NCBI GenBank assembly: GCA_030323885.1
Contig: CM059194.1
Span: 9,348,963-9,412,962 of the forward strand
Direction of reading: 5' to 3'
Origin: Branchipolynoe longqiensis
Taxonomy: Eukaryota; Annelida; Polychaeta; Phyllodocida; Polynoidae
DNA length: 64,000 nt
This document shows, piece after piece, positions 9,877 through 20,685 of the stretch. The notes beneath the pieces were generated by a model. It did not search any database, was not told where the DNA came from, and was given only the letters and a program-made list of their open reading frames with translations. A program made the translations under genes and the position numbers. Every line of letters starts with the position of its first letter. Positions within the stretch are counted from its first letter, which is position 1.

Positions 9877-9913
9877 ATATATATGTATATACATATACAT
9901 ATATATATATACA

Positions 9914-9950
<37 letters not shown>

Positions 9951-9962
9951 TTATATATATAA
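9871..9962. repeat. TA-rich microsatellite
   Basis: Alternating TA with a few GTA/CAT interruptions, directly abutting the right end of the DIRS element. It is probably part of the target site. Confidence 0.9.
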
Positions 9963-10339
9963 TGATCAGACTGCCTGTAGCCCGCAGTCCTTTCTGAATT
10001 TTTTTCCGAGTCACACACACCTGTTGTTGATCTTATTTTACCTGCACCTCTACCTCTACTAGGACGATCCTATACACAGTCTACTTGCTACCTGTGTTCT
10101 TTTAGTCTGCCATGTCAAGCCTGGAGCTGAAATGTGCAAATGAGAGGACGATCGACTTGCCTGGGTGCCACTGCCTGTGAGCTCGCAGTCCTTTCTGCGG
10201 AAAACGACAAGCTGAGTGAACGACGGTATCGTGAACTAAACTTTCTACCTGTTGTTCTACCTGTATCACACTGGATCTGTGTTAAAACTTTCAGATATTA
10301 ATTTCTCAATAACATTCAGTATGTGTTGAATTCCTGCTT
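9963..10339. other. gene-less interval with a short repeat
   Basis: CTGCCTGT.AGC.CGCAGTCCTTTCTG appears at ~9970 and ~10170, and AGGACGATC at ~10060 and ~10145. This hints at a diverged ~190-bp duplication. No coding signal. Confidence 0.35.
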
Positions 10340-10340
10340 A

Positions 10341-10697
10341 AGGCCCTGTCACACTACGACGTTTCCCGCCAACGCGCGTCGACGTGTTGCTTTTTTGGTC
10401 GAAACGTCGGTACACGTCCGGGACGCTACCGGCGCGTTACCGGCGCGTTACCGGCGCGTCGGTACACGTTGAGGAATAGCAACGTGTGAATCGACACGTC
10501 GGCGCGCGTCGGGTCGCGCCGATCGTTTTGTGCTTGCGCAAAACTTTCGACGCGCGCCAACGTGTTGGATCGCGCGTTACCGGCGCGTTGGCAGGACGTC
10601 GACACGCGTTATCAGCGCGACGGGCGCGTTTGCAGTACGTCGACACACGTTACCAGCGCGTTGGAGGAACGTTGCTCGCACGTTGCTGTGTGTGTCT
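10341..10697. repeat. CpG-dense repeat element
   Basis: About 350 bp with an extreme density of CG and CGCG. The 11-mer CGCGTTACCGG is repeated head to tail at ~10434-10466, and variants GCGTTATCAGCGCG and CGTTACCAGCGCG follow. It starts with GGCCCTGTCACACTACGACG, which looks like a DNA-transposon terminus. Its right edge cuts the RT-like gene at ~10697. I see no matching inverted end, so the element may be truncated. The ORFs here are by-products of composition. Confidence 0.5.
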
Positions 10698-12050
10698 GTC
10701 ACACTCAATGACCCAAGGTGGCTTGTCATCGGTCTTGAGGAACACGATTCCATTTGAGTCCGTGGCATACCGGAGGAACCATGTGACATCACTCCGGAGT
10801 TTGTCAGTGATTTCTTGCCTCCCATAGAATGGTGCATCACGTAGACATGCAAAAATCCGAGACATAAATCGCCTCGCAGGCGCTACACATTTGGCGACAT
10901 ATTGTAGCCTGCCAACAAGTCTCTGAAGTTCTTTTCTGGTTGCTTTTTGTTTGTCCATCCAAGCCGAGCACTCTTGAAGTATGTCATCAAGCTTCTCCTG
11001 GGGGATTGTAACTGTCATTTTTTGTGCAGATATGTTGAAACTGAGCCATTCTATTTCTTTATCGGGCGGGTGGCATTTTTCAGGGGATAAAACTAGTCCA
11101 AGTCTTGATGTTATATTGAGGAGGTCATTATATGCTGAGTGCGCACTGCTGCTGTCGGGTGTCACCCCAACAAAGTCGTCTAAATAGCAGTGTGTGAAGT
11201 GGCCCTTCTTCCTCATCAGGTATACAACGGCATTGATAGTTCTGGCACATGCCATAGCTGAAGTTCGGCAGCCAAAAGGTGGGGCGACATCAGTGTAGTA
11301 TTTTCCTTCGAAAGTGAGGCCAAGGAGTGGGGTGGAGAGGGGGCAGGTCCTGAGCTGCCTGTAAGGTCGTGCAAGGTCGGCGCACCAAAGAAGACAGTCA
11401 GGACCAAGCCTAGCCACCTCATCAGCAGCATTCATCAAATTGGGTAGGGAATAGGAGCTGGGGCGGCCTTGGTAGTATCCTCTCCATATTCCACAGTTGA
11501 CACTAGCCCCCCTTGGCCAGCTAAGGTCGACGATGACGCACCTGTCGGGAGTGTTCTTCTTCGGGCGCGTCATCATCGGGCTCGTCTGAGACCAGCGGGT
11601 GAAGGGTGGCTCCTTGAAGGGGCCGAGTAGTGCCCCATGGCTAAGTTCAGTCTCTACGTATTTCTTGATGTAGGTGGTATGTGCAGGATCTTCATGATGG
11701 TTGCTGTTTGTATTGGTAGGAGGGGCATCGGCGGTATAATCGACAGGCCAGCCAAATTCTAGGAACTCGACTACCTACCGATCATGATAGTCCGCTAGGG
11801 TGCTCTTCCAGGCACAAATATTAAGTCCTGATCGTATTGGGACCCGGGCCTTCATGTAGTTTGGTAGCGCCGTACGCCTGACATTGTTATATATTTGGAT
11901 ATATTCAGTATGGCCCACCCACATGTCATGTCGTGGGTGAGGCCAAATGCGGTCGAGTGTGGCACTATACTCGACTGGGGTAGGCAGAGGGTGTGTGGAT
12001 AGGGCAAGGAGAAGTGGAATGAGGAAGACCAGTTGTCTGCGACTGAAATT
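10698..12050 (-). pseudogene. YR-element pol fragment (RT), truncated
   Basis: Minus-strand RT of the same superfamily as the pol genes at 29.0-30.7, 58.7-60.5 and 14.1-15.3 kb. It reads from an ALPNYMKARVP-like start through LEFGWPVDY, GALLGPF, TSPMMTRPKK, VIVDLSWPRGASVN, DLARPYRQL, PPFGCRTS and YLDDFVG to RLVGRLQ and the first RNase H Asp in WVIECD. There the CpG-dense repeat cuts it. An in-frame TAG near 11774 breaks the N-terminal part; from 11576 the frame is open. RNase H, recombinase and Gag are all missing. It is a dead fragment. Confidence 0.8.
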
Positions 12051-12360
12051 TCCCCTGCTTAAAGCTGCATAGTCCGATAAAATATCAAATTTTCAAAACC
12101 AAACCAATTATCTAGATTTTATTTTACATATCTAACTTAGATACTGATGCACTTATTAAGCATTTGTTTCTGGGTAGAAGGCAATACTGAGTCAATTTAA
12201 TAGAACCTGTTACTGCAGAAGTGAATGGTGTCAGAGTTTTGGCAAGGTAGCCAAAACTAATTTTCCATGTTTGCTCTCAAAATATCTAAAAACTTACCAT
12301 TTAAAATAAGAGTAACTTTGAACTAATGTAAAGTAGATACTAGTGATCGATCTAATATAG
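12051..12360. other. gene-less AT-rich flank
   Basis: No motif seen beyond AT richness. It ends in AATATAG, the target of the next repeat. Confidence 0.4.
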
Positions 12361-12703
12361 TGTAGTAGTCTGAACATGAGCTCTACTATCACGCGGTAGC
12401 AGCGGAGACTACGACGCCATCAGCGCAGTACCATTACACTGCGCTAGGTGGCGGCACGGGTAGCCACCGGTCAGGCCCCAACTGGGCTGACCTCTACTGC
12501 GTGTGGTTGACCCACCCCCCAACACACACCTATAGAGTCGATGTGGGATCTGGCGAGTCAGGGGGCGGGTCAGACAACTACTGATGCCGCGGAGAGCAGG
12601 TGGTTCAATAAACCAAGGGTGAAGCGTACACTGAATTGAATCTTGGTGTTCTTCCGTGTGACTGCGAGTGAGTGAGAGAGTCGGAGGGCCGTGGGCCATT
12701 ACA
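12361..12703 (+). mobile_element. solo-LTR-like repeat, copy 1
   Basis: 343 bp, TGTAGTAGTC ... GGGCCATTACA, so TG...CA ends. An AATAAA lies at ~12607 in the right half, as in an LTR R region, followed by a U5-like CTTGGTGTTCTTCCGTG. Flanks are ATAT(AG) and ATAT. An inverted copy sits at 28055-28389. No internal retroviral genes are beside it, so solo LTR is the best reading; a small DNA transposon is the alternative. Confidence 0.6.
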
Positions 12704-13590
12704 ATATTTATCTCAGAAAAAATACAGAAATTCAAAATCATCGGACTATGCAAATTTAAACAACTAATGTACCAACAAGCAACAACAACAACAACAAAAG
12801 AAAATAAAAGTCAAGGCGCTGGCTATAGTATGCTCTTGATTGGACTTTTAAGGTCTATTACTTTATATGATTTCATAAACTATTCACCCCAAAAGTACTA
12901 GTAGGCTATGGTAGATAAACATTTGAACCACATATTTAGGACCACATTGCCTTTACTGTTGTCAATGCAGTCCAGTGAAGCCTCTCTCTACAGCTCTGCA
13001 TCAAACCAATGACTTACATAATTGACATTTGTCACTATCTCATTTGAGCACACTATATTGTAGATACAAGATTAACCCCTATTATATAGACACTAATAAA
13101 GTCTGTACTAATAATTATATAGACACCAATAAAGTCTGTACTAGACTACTAAATGACTGAAACGTGCAATCCTCCAAGCATTGTTTATCCCATCATTACT
13201 AACAACCTACTTACTCAAACTATTTCATGTAGAAAAAAAACACACCCGAGGTAGTAACGTTTTAAGCATAACCCTACAAGCTAACCACACTCTATCTAAC
13301 AGAATAAACAAACCATTCTACTAACACTCCATCCCAAAATGGTAACTCCAACAACATGATAGTTTTGCAATTCACAACATAGTAGGCATACAAACCTATG
13401 AAGGGAAACTATGCACCTAACCACTCCGTAATGTAAAGCTCTAGTCAATACACATGTATGTATCAAGTCTGTATGAATACAACATATAACTGCTATTTTT
13501 ATATGTGAATTGTCAAACTATACCATATGTAAGTCTTTGAATGTTTAACATTGTTATTTCAGCTGATTTGAGCTAGATGTTGATGACAAT
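12704..13590. other. gene-less interval with a SINE scrap
   Basis: 12992-13035 (GCATCAAACCAATGACTTACA...) matches the head/body junction of the SINE at ~2530. CAACAACAACAACAA lies at 12780. A near-duplicate TATATAGACACTAATAAAGTCTGTACTA occurs at ~13083 and ~13117. No gene. Confidence 0.45.
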
Positions 13591-13705
13591 ATCAGACTAC
13601 ATATACATATATTGTAAATAACTGTATTGTCACATGGCTGGAAGACCAGTGCCACGGCGCTGACAGAAGACTTTATTCAATGAATAAACTATATTTACAA
13701 AACAA
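13591..13705 (+). mobile_element. LINE 3'-end fragment
   Basis: TGTAAATAACTG..., then GGCTGGAAGACCAGTGC, a hairpin (13647-13652/13657-13662) and TTATTCAATGAATAAA. This matches the 3' ends at 28831-29009 and 32640-32700 on the other strand. It is the tail of a truncated insertion. Confidence 0.65.
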
Positions 13706-14137
13706 ATATCCAGAGTAGGGTGAAAGACAACCGTCTTTAAATCTGAGCAAAAACTGCTGGGACAATCGCATGCTCAAAAGTTAAAGTTATCCCACCCTCC
13801 CACCCTCTTAAAGGTACAGAAGGCTCAGCTCCCTCTTCGGCAGACTCCTTGGTCCCCCGAGCGTCGGCTTCCATCTGTAAAACTAATTATACTGATATTA
13901 GGTTCGGAATTATATATTGCAATGTTCTGTAACAGAGAAGCAATGGGTGCCCCACTCGCTGTGTGACATATGAGACTATGTGGAAAATATGATAACACAT
14001 GGTGCCCGAGATTATGACGAGATGTTCCTATGTAGGAGACAGTCAATGTTTGGTGAAATGTTCCCTCTATGCACTATTAAGAGTGCAGGTGGAGGAAAAG
14101 GACATGTTTAATATATATTTATTGTAACTGTCTGCAA
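13706..14137. other. gene-less interval
   Basis: 14050-14130 (TGAAATGTTCCCTCTATG ... TGTAACTGTCTGCA) resembles 63716-63810, so a dispersed repeat end is likely here. No gene. Confidence 0.35.
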
Positions 14138-15346
14138 CTATCTGTTGCGGAGCGCCCCGAGGAGGCGACTCATGAACCTCCGGGTGTGAGGAAAACAACT
14201 GCCAACGTGGTTCAAGCGCCCGAGGAGGCTCTGGAGCTCGCGTCGAGTTATGGCGGGGCAGGTGAGGCGGGCCTCGCATGAGAGGACGAGGTCGTCGACT
14301 TTGTCGGGGGCGATGCGAAACGTCATCGCCTCGCTGTCGAGGGCGAAGCCTAGCCAGGTGAGGCGGACAGCGGGGGGTGGCACTTCCCGGGCGCCACGTC
14401 GAGCCCGAGGGTGGCAGCGAGGGCGAGGAAGGCGTCGAAGGCCTGGCAGGCCCTGAGGTAGGAGGCCTCGCACCCGACAAAGTCGTCGACGTAGATGAGT
14501 GTGTGGAAGCCGTCGCGCCTCATGATCCAGGCGACGGCCGCCGTCACACGAACACAGGCCGCGCCCGAGGAGCGGCAACCAAAGGGGAGGGCGAGGTCAA
14601 TGTATACCCTCCGGTTGAGGGTGATCCCGTATAAGGGGCAGGCGAGGGGGTCGGCGCGGAGTTGCCGGTATGCGCAGGAGATGTCGGCGGACCAGAGGTA
14701 TGCGCCGGGGCCCTCGCCCGTGAGGCGGCGCCCGAGGTCAGCGACTGAGGGGAGGGTGTATGAGTGGGGTTTCCCGAGGTATTCCCGGCGAGGGATGCCG
14801 GCATTGACGCTGGTGCCGGGGGGAAAGGAGAGGTCGACGATGACCCGCCTCTTGCCCGGGTCGGATTTGGGGCGGGTCATCATGGGGGAGACCTGGGTCC
14901 AGGGGGTGAAGGGAGGGATGGTGAAGGGGCCCGCGAGGGCGCCGAGGGCGAGCTCGGTTTTTATGAAGGTCTCTATGTGGGGGGCGTGCTCAGGGGCCTC
15001 GCGGTGGTTGGTGAAGGTAGGGCGGGGGGGGGGGGGAAGAGGCGGAGAAGTTGGCGGAGAAGCCGAACTCGAGGAGGTCGAGGAGGGCGGGGTCGGGGTA
15101 GTCGCGGAGGCGGTCGCGCCAGGCGGGGATGTGGAGGCCAGAGGGGAGGGGAATGCGGGCGGCCAAAAAATTAGGGAGGCCCGCTTCCCTGAGTGCGGTG
15201 TATGCGCGGGTGAAGGTGGGGTACCGGGCCCATGCTTCCTTAGATGCATGGGGCCAGATGGCGAGGAGGGTGGGGCGGTATTGGTGGGGGGAGGGGCCGC
15301 AGGAGGGGGCGGCGGGGAGGGTGTCTTGGATGTGGGGTTGGACCAC
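14138..15346 (-). pseudogene. YR-element reverse transcriptase, frameshifted
   Basis: The N-terminal part carries LPNFLAARIPLPSGLHI and LLEFGFSANF. A frameshift at the G run near 15026-15039 moves to the next frame, which continues with NHREAPEHAPHIETFI, GALAGPF, TPWTQVSPMMTRP, VIVDLSFPPGTSVNAGI, WSADISCAYRQL, LPFGCRSSGAAC and the catalytic LIYVDDFVG. Another shift near 14390 leads to WLGFALDSEAMTFRI and LLGRLNHVGSCF, and the gene ends at 14138 beside unrelated sequence. The palm motifs make the RT call firm. The enzyme must be inactive because of the shifts and the missing RNase H. Confidence 0.8.
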
Positions 15347-16059
15347 GTCAGAGATGTGCTCGCTGAGGTCGTGGTGGGGGGGGGGGGGTAGGGGGAGGAG
15401 GCGCGGTAGGAGAGGTTAAGGGGGCGGCGAAGGAGGTGGGGGAGGGGGGGGCGGGGGGTCGGCGTCAGGGGGGAGGCGGGGAGAAGGGTGAGGTAGGCTG
15501 TGTCGGCGGGGGAGGGTGTGGGGGGGCGGGGAGGGGGGAGGGTTGTGGAGAGACCGTGGCGGGCGGCGGCGGCGGCCGGTTGGTCGGTGGAGATGAGAGA
15601 GAGACGGCGGGGCCTGTGGTGAGGCCGGGGCGGGGGGAGGCCGGATGGTCGGCGGAGATGAGAGAGCGGTGGCGGTTGGGTGCAGGGTGGCGGTGTGAGG
15701 GAGGGTCTGTTGGGCCAGCGGCGGGTGGCGGCCAGGGGGGGGGCTTTGAAGCCTGGTGTGGTGTGAGCGGTTGGGTGCTCTGCGGTCAGGGCGCGGGCGG
15801 GCGGCGGGATGTGAGGGGGCGGCGAGATGTGAGGGCATGGCGGGAGCGGTTGGGTGCTCTGCGGTCAGGGTGCGGGCGGGCCGGGAAGGCGGCGAGATGT
15901 GAGGGGGCGGCGAGATGTGAGAGGGCGGGAAGTCATGGGGCGGTGAGATGTGAGGGGGGTCGGTTGTGGGCGTGCGTGGGTCGGCGTGGGGGGGTGGGTG
16001 GGGCCGGCTGGGTCCCTCCGGGCCGGGCTGGAGGGGGTGGCGGACTAAAAATCCGCCGA
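15347..16059. other. low-complexity Pro/G-rich linker of the element
   Basis: The plus strand is dominated by G runs and GCGGGCGGC-type repeats, with a repeated GGCGAGATGTGAGGG motif (15800-15960). The minus strand reads as Pro/His/Ser-rich sequence in every frame. It probably covers the pol N-terminus of the element. Long ORFs on both strands here reflect composition. Confidence 0.45.
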
Positions 16060-17294
16060 GGGGCGGGGCCCCCCCGCCCCCGGTTTCTTTTGCTGTTACA
16101 TACGGCCTCGGAATGCATGGTGAGGAATTTCCTAACATTGGCACAGTATGCGCAAGCGTGTCGATACCTCGACGCCCCCTCCCCATGTGTCTCGCCGGCG
16201 CCTGCCCGGTCGCAGGAGGCCGGGTCATGGTTCCAGGAGGGGCAGGGGGGCGCCGTGGGATTCCCGGAGGTAGGGAATCCTGGTGTCGGTCTGGCGGCGG
16301 GAGAGAAGGGGTCTGGGGGCGGGGCGGGGCGGGGGGGGGTCGGAGGAGCGGGCGGGGGTGGGGAGGGTGGCTGTGGGGGTGGTGAGGGCCTCCATGCGGA
16401 GCATGTTGATGGCGGTGGGGTCATGCCAGCCGTGTGGGAGCCTACCGTCCACGATCCATGTGAATACCGTCTCCGAATAACGGCGGACGGTAGCCCAGGG
16501 GTGGACGAGATTGTCTCGGTGAATGGTGAGGGCGTGGTGGCTGAGTCCGGGAAGGGAGTGGGCGGGGAAGGCGGGGTGGGCCTCCAGCATGCGGAGGGCG
16601 AGGGTGTATTCGTCCTTGGTGGCCTCCCCTCGCTTCACCGCCTTCCTCTCCGCCCCCCGCTCTATCAGGTCACAAGGGAAGATGTAATGGGGGGAAATAC
16701 CTTTCCGTCTACCGGCGTTGTGAGTGTCGGCTGAGTCGAGTATTTCCCGTACGGCGTCTGCAGCGGATGTGGCCGAGTGGGCGTGGGCGTCGTGGTAGTG
16801 GAGGGGGGGCGGGGCCTCCGAGGGCTGAGAGGCGGATGCCCCTCCCCTAGTGAAGCGGATGTAGTCGGGATGAATGGCCCCCGGAGCCGCCGGCAGGGGC
16901 GGCGGAGGCGGGTGGGCCCCCCCCACGGTGTGGCGGGGCATCCGGGGAGGGTCGCTGTGCTGAGGCGGCGCCGGCGGGGGCGCGGCGGCCGTGGCGGGGG
17001 CGCGGCGGCCGTGGCGGGGGCGTGGTGGGGCGCGGCTCCGCGCTGGTCCCGGGCGTCGATTATGTCGAGCCTCGCCGTCATGCGTTCCATGGCCGCGACT
17101 GTGTCGAGTAAAGTCGCCTGCATGGTGCGTCCCCATTCCGAGGGGGGGTCGCCGGGGGCGGTCCTCGGGAGCGGGGCGACCTGAGGGGGCGAGGAGGGCG
17201 CGGATGAGTGTGTCGATCCGGTCGATCCCGCCTCGGAGATGCGCTGTGCCTCCCTGCGGGCGGCGCGCCTACCCCGACCTCGTCCGTTAGGCAT
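16060..17294 (-). pseudogene. YR-element Gag, frameshifted
   Basis: Start taken at the ATG at 17294 (MPNGRGRGRRAARREA), because the Gags at 32256 and 62381 also begin MP plus a basic run. The middle part is in another frame: GISPHYIFPCDLIERG and RRYSETVFTWIVDGRLPHGW, equivalent to LLWSERVFSMIDDRRLPRGW in the 31-kb Gag. The C-terminal zinc-binding motif C-x2-C-x9-H-x4-C is in a third frame (CAYCANVRKFLTMHSEAVC). At least two frameshifts (around 17.05 and 16.26 kb) separate these parts. It would package element RNA if intact. Confidence 0.65.
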
Positions 17295-17326
17295 GGTGCG
17301 GCGTGTAGAGAGAGATAAGGCCAAAG

Positions 17327-17525
17327 AAAAAAGAGGTCTGAGGAGCGGAGTGTGTGGAGGCAGGAGGGCGAGTGGCCGGAGGAGAGGCTGGAGGCGGTTA
17401 TAAGGGAAGGAGAGGGGGGGGGGGGTTATGTAGTGAGCGGCTGGAGGACAGAGGAGGGGGAGAGAGAGGGGGGGGGGGGCGTCCTCCCTCGCCTCGCATC
17501 AACCGCAATGCGAGCATTACGACCA
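17327..17525 (-). repeat. terminal repeat of the GC-rich YR element
   Basis: About 98% identical by eye to 3133-3330. Ends in GCAATGCGAGCATTACGACC, also found (one change) at 22097-22117. Confidence 0.75.
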
Positions 17526-17539
17526 ATGCTTTGGTTGGT

Positions 17540-17735
17540 ACCCCTGACACCCCAACCACACACCTAAACCCCCCACCATACACCTACACCCACACCACAC
17601 ACCTACACCCCACCACACACCTAAACCCTCACCACACACCTACACCCCCACCACACCCCTAAGCCGTCACCACACACCTACACCCTCACCACAGACACAC
17701 ACCACACACCTACACCACCAAAACACATACCACAC
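17540..17735. repeat. CA/CCC-rich simple repeat
   Basis: ACCACACACCTACACCC-type units of 13-18 bp repeated about ten times with variation. Confidence 0.8.
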
Positions 17736-18590
17736 AGAGCTCAGAGAGTAAGAAACTCCGGCCTCGACCTGTCGATGCAGAAGGCACGCAGGATCGCTGC
17801 TTGGATTCGCATTTAGTGGCTCACCAAGCCGAATGTATCACATATGGAAGAAACGGGTATATATGTGCAGTGGCGCAAAACCCGCTGACAAACATTGCCT
17901 GGTAATGAGTGTGACGGCATGCGTGGCCCAATCTAAGGGAGTGTGCTGGCATACGATGCCTAAAGACGCTACGGTCGGGAGTATCATTAATTGGATGTGG
18001 TGCCCAATAGTAATCCGGTGAGGAGTATTTTTATATATACGGGGCCCACCGGCCATCAAACCATTGATGTAGATCAGACTAGATAATGTGACGGTGCAAA
18101 TAAGGGAACACACTGCGAGTAGAGACATTACCTGGTAAGGAGTGTGTCGGCATTTGCGCGGCCCAATCTAAGGGAGTGTTCCGGCATACGATGCCTAAAG
18201 ACGCTACGGTCGGGAGTATCATTAGTTGGATGCGGTGCCCAATAGTAATCCGGTGAGGAGTATTTTTATATATACGGGGCCCACCGGCCATCAAACCAGT
18301 AATGTGTCCCTCCAGTATTATCCCATTGCTACAAGAAGAAATATATGCGCGTGCGCATATTGGCGAGAAAGTACAACTTTTGCGAATCAGGCTGTGGGCA
18401 AACTGACAAATGCACACATTTACTTATGCTCGCATTTACTTTGGGTACAGTTTCGTCTCGCACGACCGTGCGCGTCACGGTACGTGTTTTGGCCCTCATT
18501 GGGTTTGACCCGACAAACATTAATTGTTGCCCTTATTTGATCTCCCTCAGAGGCGAAAATTGTACTTAAATTACCTAATGGAGCACTTCC
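17736..18590. repeat. gene-less interval with a ~235-bp tandem duplication
   Basis: ~17895-18065 and ~18128-18300 share GGCCCAATCTAAGGGAGTGT, CATACGATGCCTAAAGACGC, GGTCGGGAGTATCATTA and ATATATACGGGGCCCACC, with few changes. The ORFs here follow the repeat and have no recognisable domain. Confidence 0.7.
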
Positions 18591-18805
18591 CCTAAACAAA
18601 AAAAAGTACAAATGGTCTGGTGCGCCCTTCGGTGGCGCTGTAAATTGTTTTGTGTAACCCAAAAGCGGAGTTCCTTCGGGGATTTCCGGCTTTGGTTGAA
18701 GTGTAAATTACCAATGGTTGAGTATGCGCTTGAATAGCGCCGTAAATTGTTTTTGTGTAAGCCAAAAGCGGACTTCCTTCGGGAATTTCCGGCTTTGGTT
18801 ACAAT
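18591..18805. repeat. two ~100-bp tandem units
   Basis: GGCGCTGTAAATTGTTTTGTG...CCAAAAGCGGAGTTCCTTCGGG..TTTCCGGCTTTGGTT occurs at ~18640 and again at ~18735, with small changes. Each unit contains inverted AAAGCCGGAAA / TTTCCGGCTTT-like ends. Confidence 0.7.
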
Positions 18806-19620
18806 GTAGTCATTGTATAGTAGTCATTGTCTAGTAGTCAAGATGTGAATTATTAGAGAAAAAGGGGACCCTGTCGTTGGAGCTGTATACATTTAGGGTA
18901 ACGTCGTCTGTAGCGAATTCCAAATACCCTTCACTTTTAGCGTACAGTGTGATACGGACTTGACATAGGGATATTACTATGGTAACGCCGGCCAGAGTAC
19001 TTTTGAGGCTGTAATGAGTTTACGGTATCGGCTACTGGTTGAGGAGAAATATTGAGCTAGCTTTCATCGCGGGAACTGGGCTAGGGAATTTTCTTCCAGG
19101 GGATAGTAGTACATGTGTGGTCACAAGTGTCAAAATGGTGGAGTGTGTTATAAAGGGTTGTGATATTGGATGGTGTGCAATTGTACAGATGACGAGTGAC
19201 TAGGGGAGTTTCTTTCATTGCCAGACTGACTGGCAGGGTATTCAGCTACGACAGGGTCAGTATTTTTAGTTGGGCCGGTACCAGAATTGAAGGTCGATTC
19301 TGGTAGTTTCAATTTGATCAAGTAATGATTCAAAACTGTTTTTGAAGGAATTTAAGTACAAACATATTTCTTGTGAAATACTGGAATTGTTGACCAGAGA
19401 GCTGGCTTGTCTCAAATCGAAAAAATTACACAACGAGAAGGAAGTATGCGGTGCCTCGCATTCCACGATATATAGTCGTGGATCAAGCGGGGTCGCGATT
19501 ACGCTTATTATTTGTTGCTACAGCCGCGAACCCTGGTAGTCTCTCCCACTTTTCCTTTCTTAGACGAACATCAGTTCCTGTTGTTCGTCTGGGGAGGCTG
19601 TGAAGTGGGCGAGACTACTC
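18806..19620. other. gene-less interval
   Basis: A short TAGTAGTCA repeat lies at ~18815-18845. No domain recognised in the short ORFs. Nothing else visible. Confidence 0.35.
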
Positions 19621-19624
19621 GACC

Positions 19625-19685
19625 GCATTTTGCGCAGGCGCGCATTTTGCGCGGGCGCGCATTTTGCGCGGGCGCACATTTTTGC
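19625..19685. repeat. three ~19-bp GC-rich units
   Basis: GCGCGCATTTTGCGCGGGC repeated about three times (GCGCAGGCGCGCATTTT, GCGCGGGCGCGCATTTT, GCGCGGGCGCACATTTT). Confidence 0.8.
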
Positions 19686-19689
19686 GAGG

Positions 19690-20330
19690 CAGGGTTCCCT
19701 GCTGTAAAGCTTTGCTTGGATACGTCGATTGTGACTATCCTAGAAACGATAGAAGGTCGGGCGTTCGGACCCAGACCCATCGGACGTGTTTTTGCATGCT
19801 CCGATGTTTTAGCCGAGATTTAGGCCTTTATTATGGAAATTCCAAACTTATTTAACTTAATTATATGGGAGGGTATTTGACTTATAACATACATTCCACT
19901 GTTGAACTATATTTAACTAAGAACATAGGTTTTATTGATCAATTCATTCTGTTAGTAAGAGGTAAGAATAAAATGGTGAGCTCCTAAGAAGTGACATGAA
20001 CGTTCCTTGCATTCTTTACTGTCCTCCAGACTTATATTATTAACCGCTATGGTCAACTTCAGATTGCTATTTGGATTGCTCTATAATCTTATTTAATTAA
20101 GGGCCTTCTGCCCATGGTCTGTCAGGAGTCGAACTCTCCACCTCGGACATTGCTAGTCAAGGGTCAGGCTGGCAGGATGACAGAAAACCGGCAGCAGGAG
20201 GCACAAGTCATTCACATGGAAACAATTATTTATATTAACACGTAGGGTCGCCTTAAGCGGGGGTGGAATAGCCCGACGGTTAAACATATAAGGCATGGAG
20301 GAAGTGGAAGGTCTGGCCCTGTCTGTATCT
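19690..20330. repeat. dispersed repeat, copy 1
   Basis: GATTGTGACTATCCTAG.AAC, GCATGCTCYGATGTTTTAG.CGAGATTTAGGCC, GAACGTTCCTTGCATTCTTTACT, TTAACCGCTATGGTCAACTT, AAGGGCCTTCTGC and ACACGTAG..TCGCCTTA are found in the same order at 38.9-39.7 kb. It is a mobile family of at least 600 bp with no coding region seen. Confidence 0.7.
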
Positions 20331-20685
20331 TTTGTCCTGTGTCCTATGCCCCATATCCTATGCGATGTGTCCTGTCCTCTGTCATGTGTCCTCTGTCCTT
20401 TGCCCTGTATCCGTTGCCCTGTGTTTGTCAGGTCAGAATAGAAGTGACCTGTCATGTTCTGTGTCTGGTGCCCTTTGCCCTCTGTCATATGCCCTTTGTC
20501 TTATGCCTGTTCGCTATGCCCCATGTCTTGTCTCTTGTGTCCTGTGCGATCATGTGCTCTGTGTCTTCTCCTCTTTGCTTGTACCTTATGCCCTATGTCC
20601 TGTTCCAATTGCCCTGTTCTCCCTGTCATATGCACTATGCCCTGTGCACTTCTCTATATGTCTTAAAAGTTTGTTTTATTTAACA
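20331..20685. repeat. degenerate CCTGTGYCCTATGCC minisatellite
   Basis: Short diverged units of roughly 7-14 bp (TGTCCTATGCCC, TGTCCTCTGTC, TGCCCTTTGTC). The same type of sequence occurs at 22380-22560, where it passes into the 24-bp array. Three overlapping ORFs are by-products. Confidence 0.7.

Larger units (their letters stand above)
14138..17525 (-). mobile_element. GC-rich YR retroelement, 5' part, broken
   Basis: Read on the minus strand: terminal repeat (17525-17327), Gag (17294-~16060), proline-rich linker, RT (15346-14138), then an abrupt end before the RNase H active site. RNase H and recombinase are absent. Base composition is extreme, with G-rich runs on the plus strand and homopolymers up to a dozen long, unlike the neighbours. 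Several frameshifts fall exactly at these homopolymers. Confidence 0.7.

Noticed and set aside
10437..10852. ORFs in the CpG-dense repeat
   Set aside because: Arg/Thr-rich frames on both strands produced by CGCG repeats.
14350..17290. Long plus-strand ORFs (e.g. 14495-15391, 15436-16734)
   Set aside because: They are Gly/Arg-rich shadows of the minus-strand Gag/pol in G-rich DNA.
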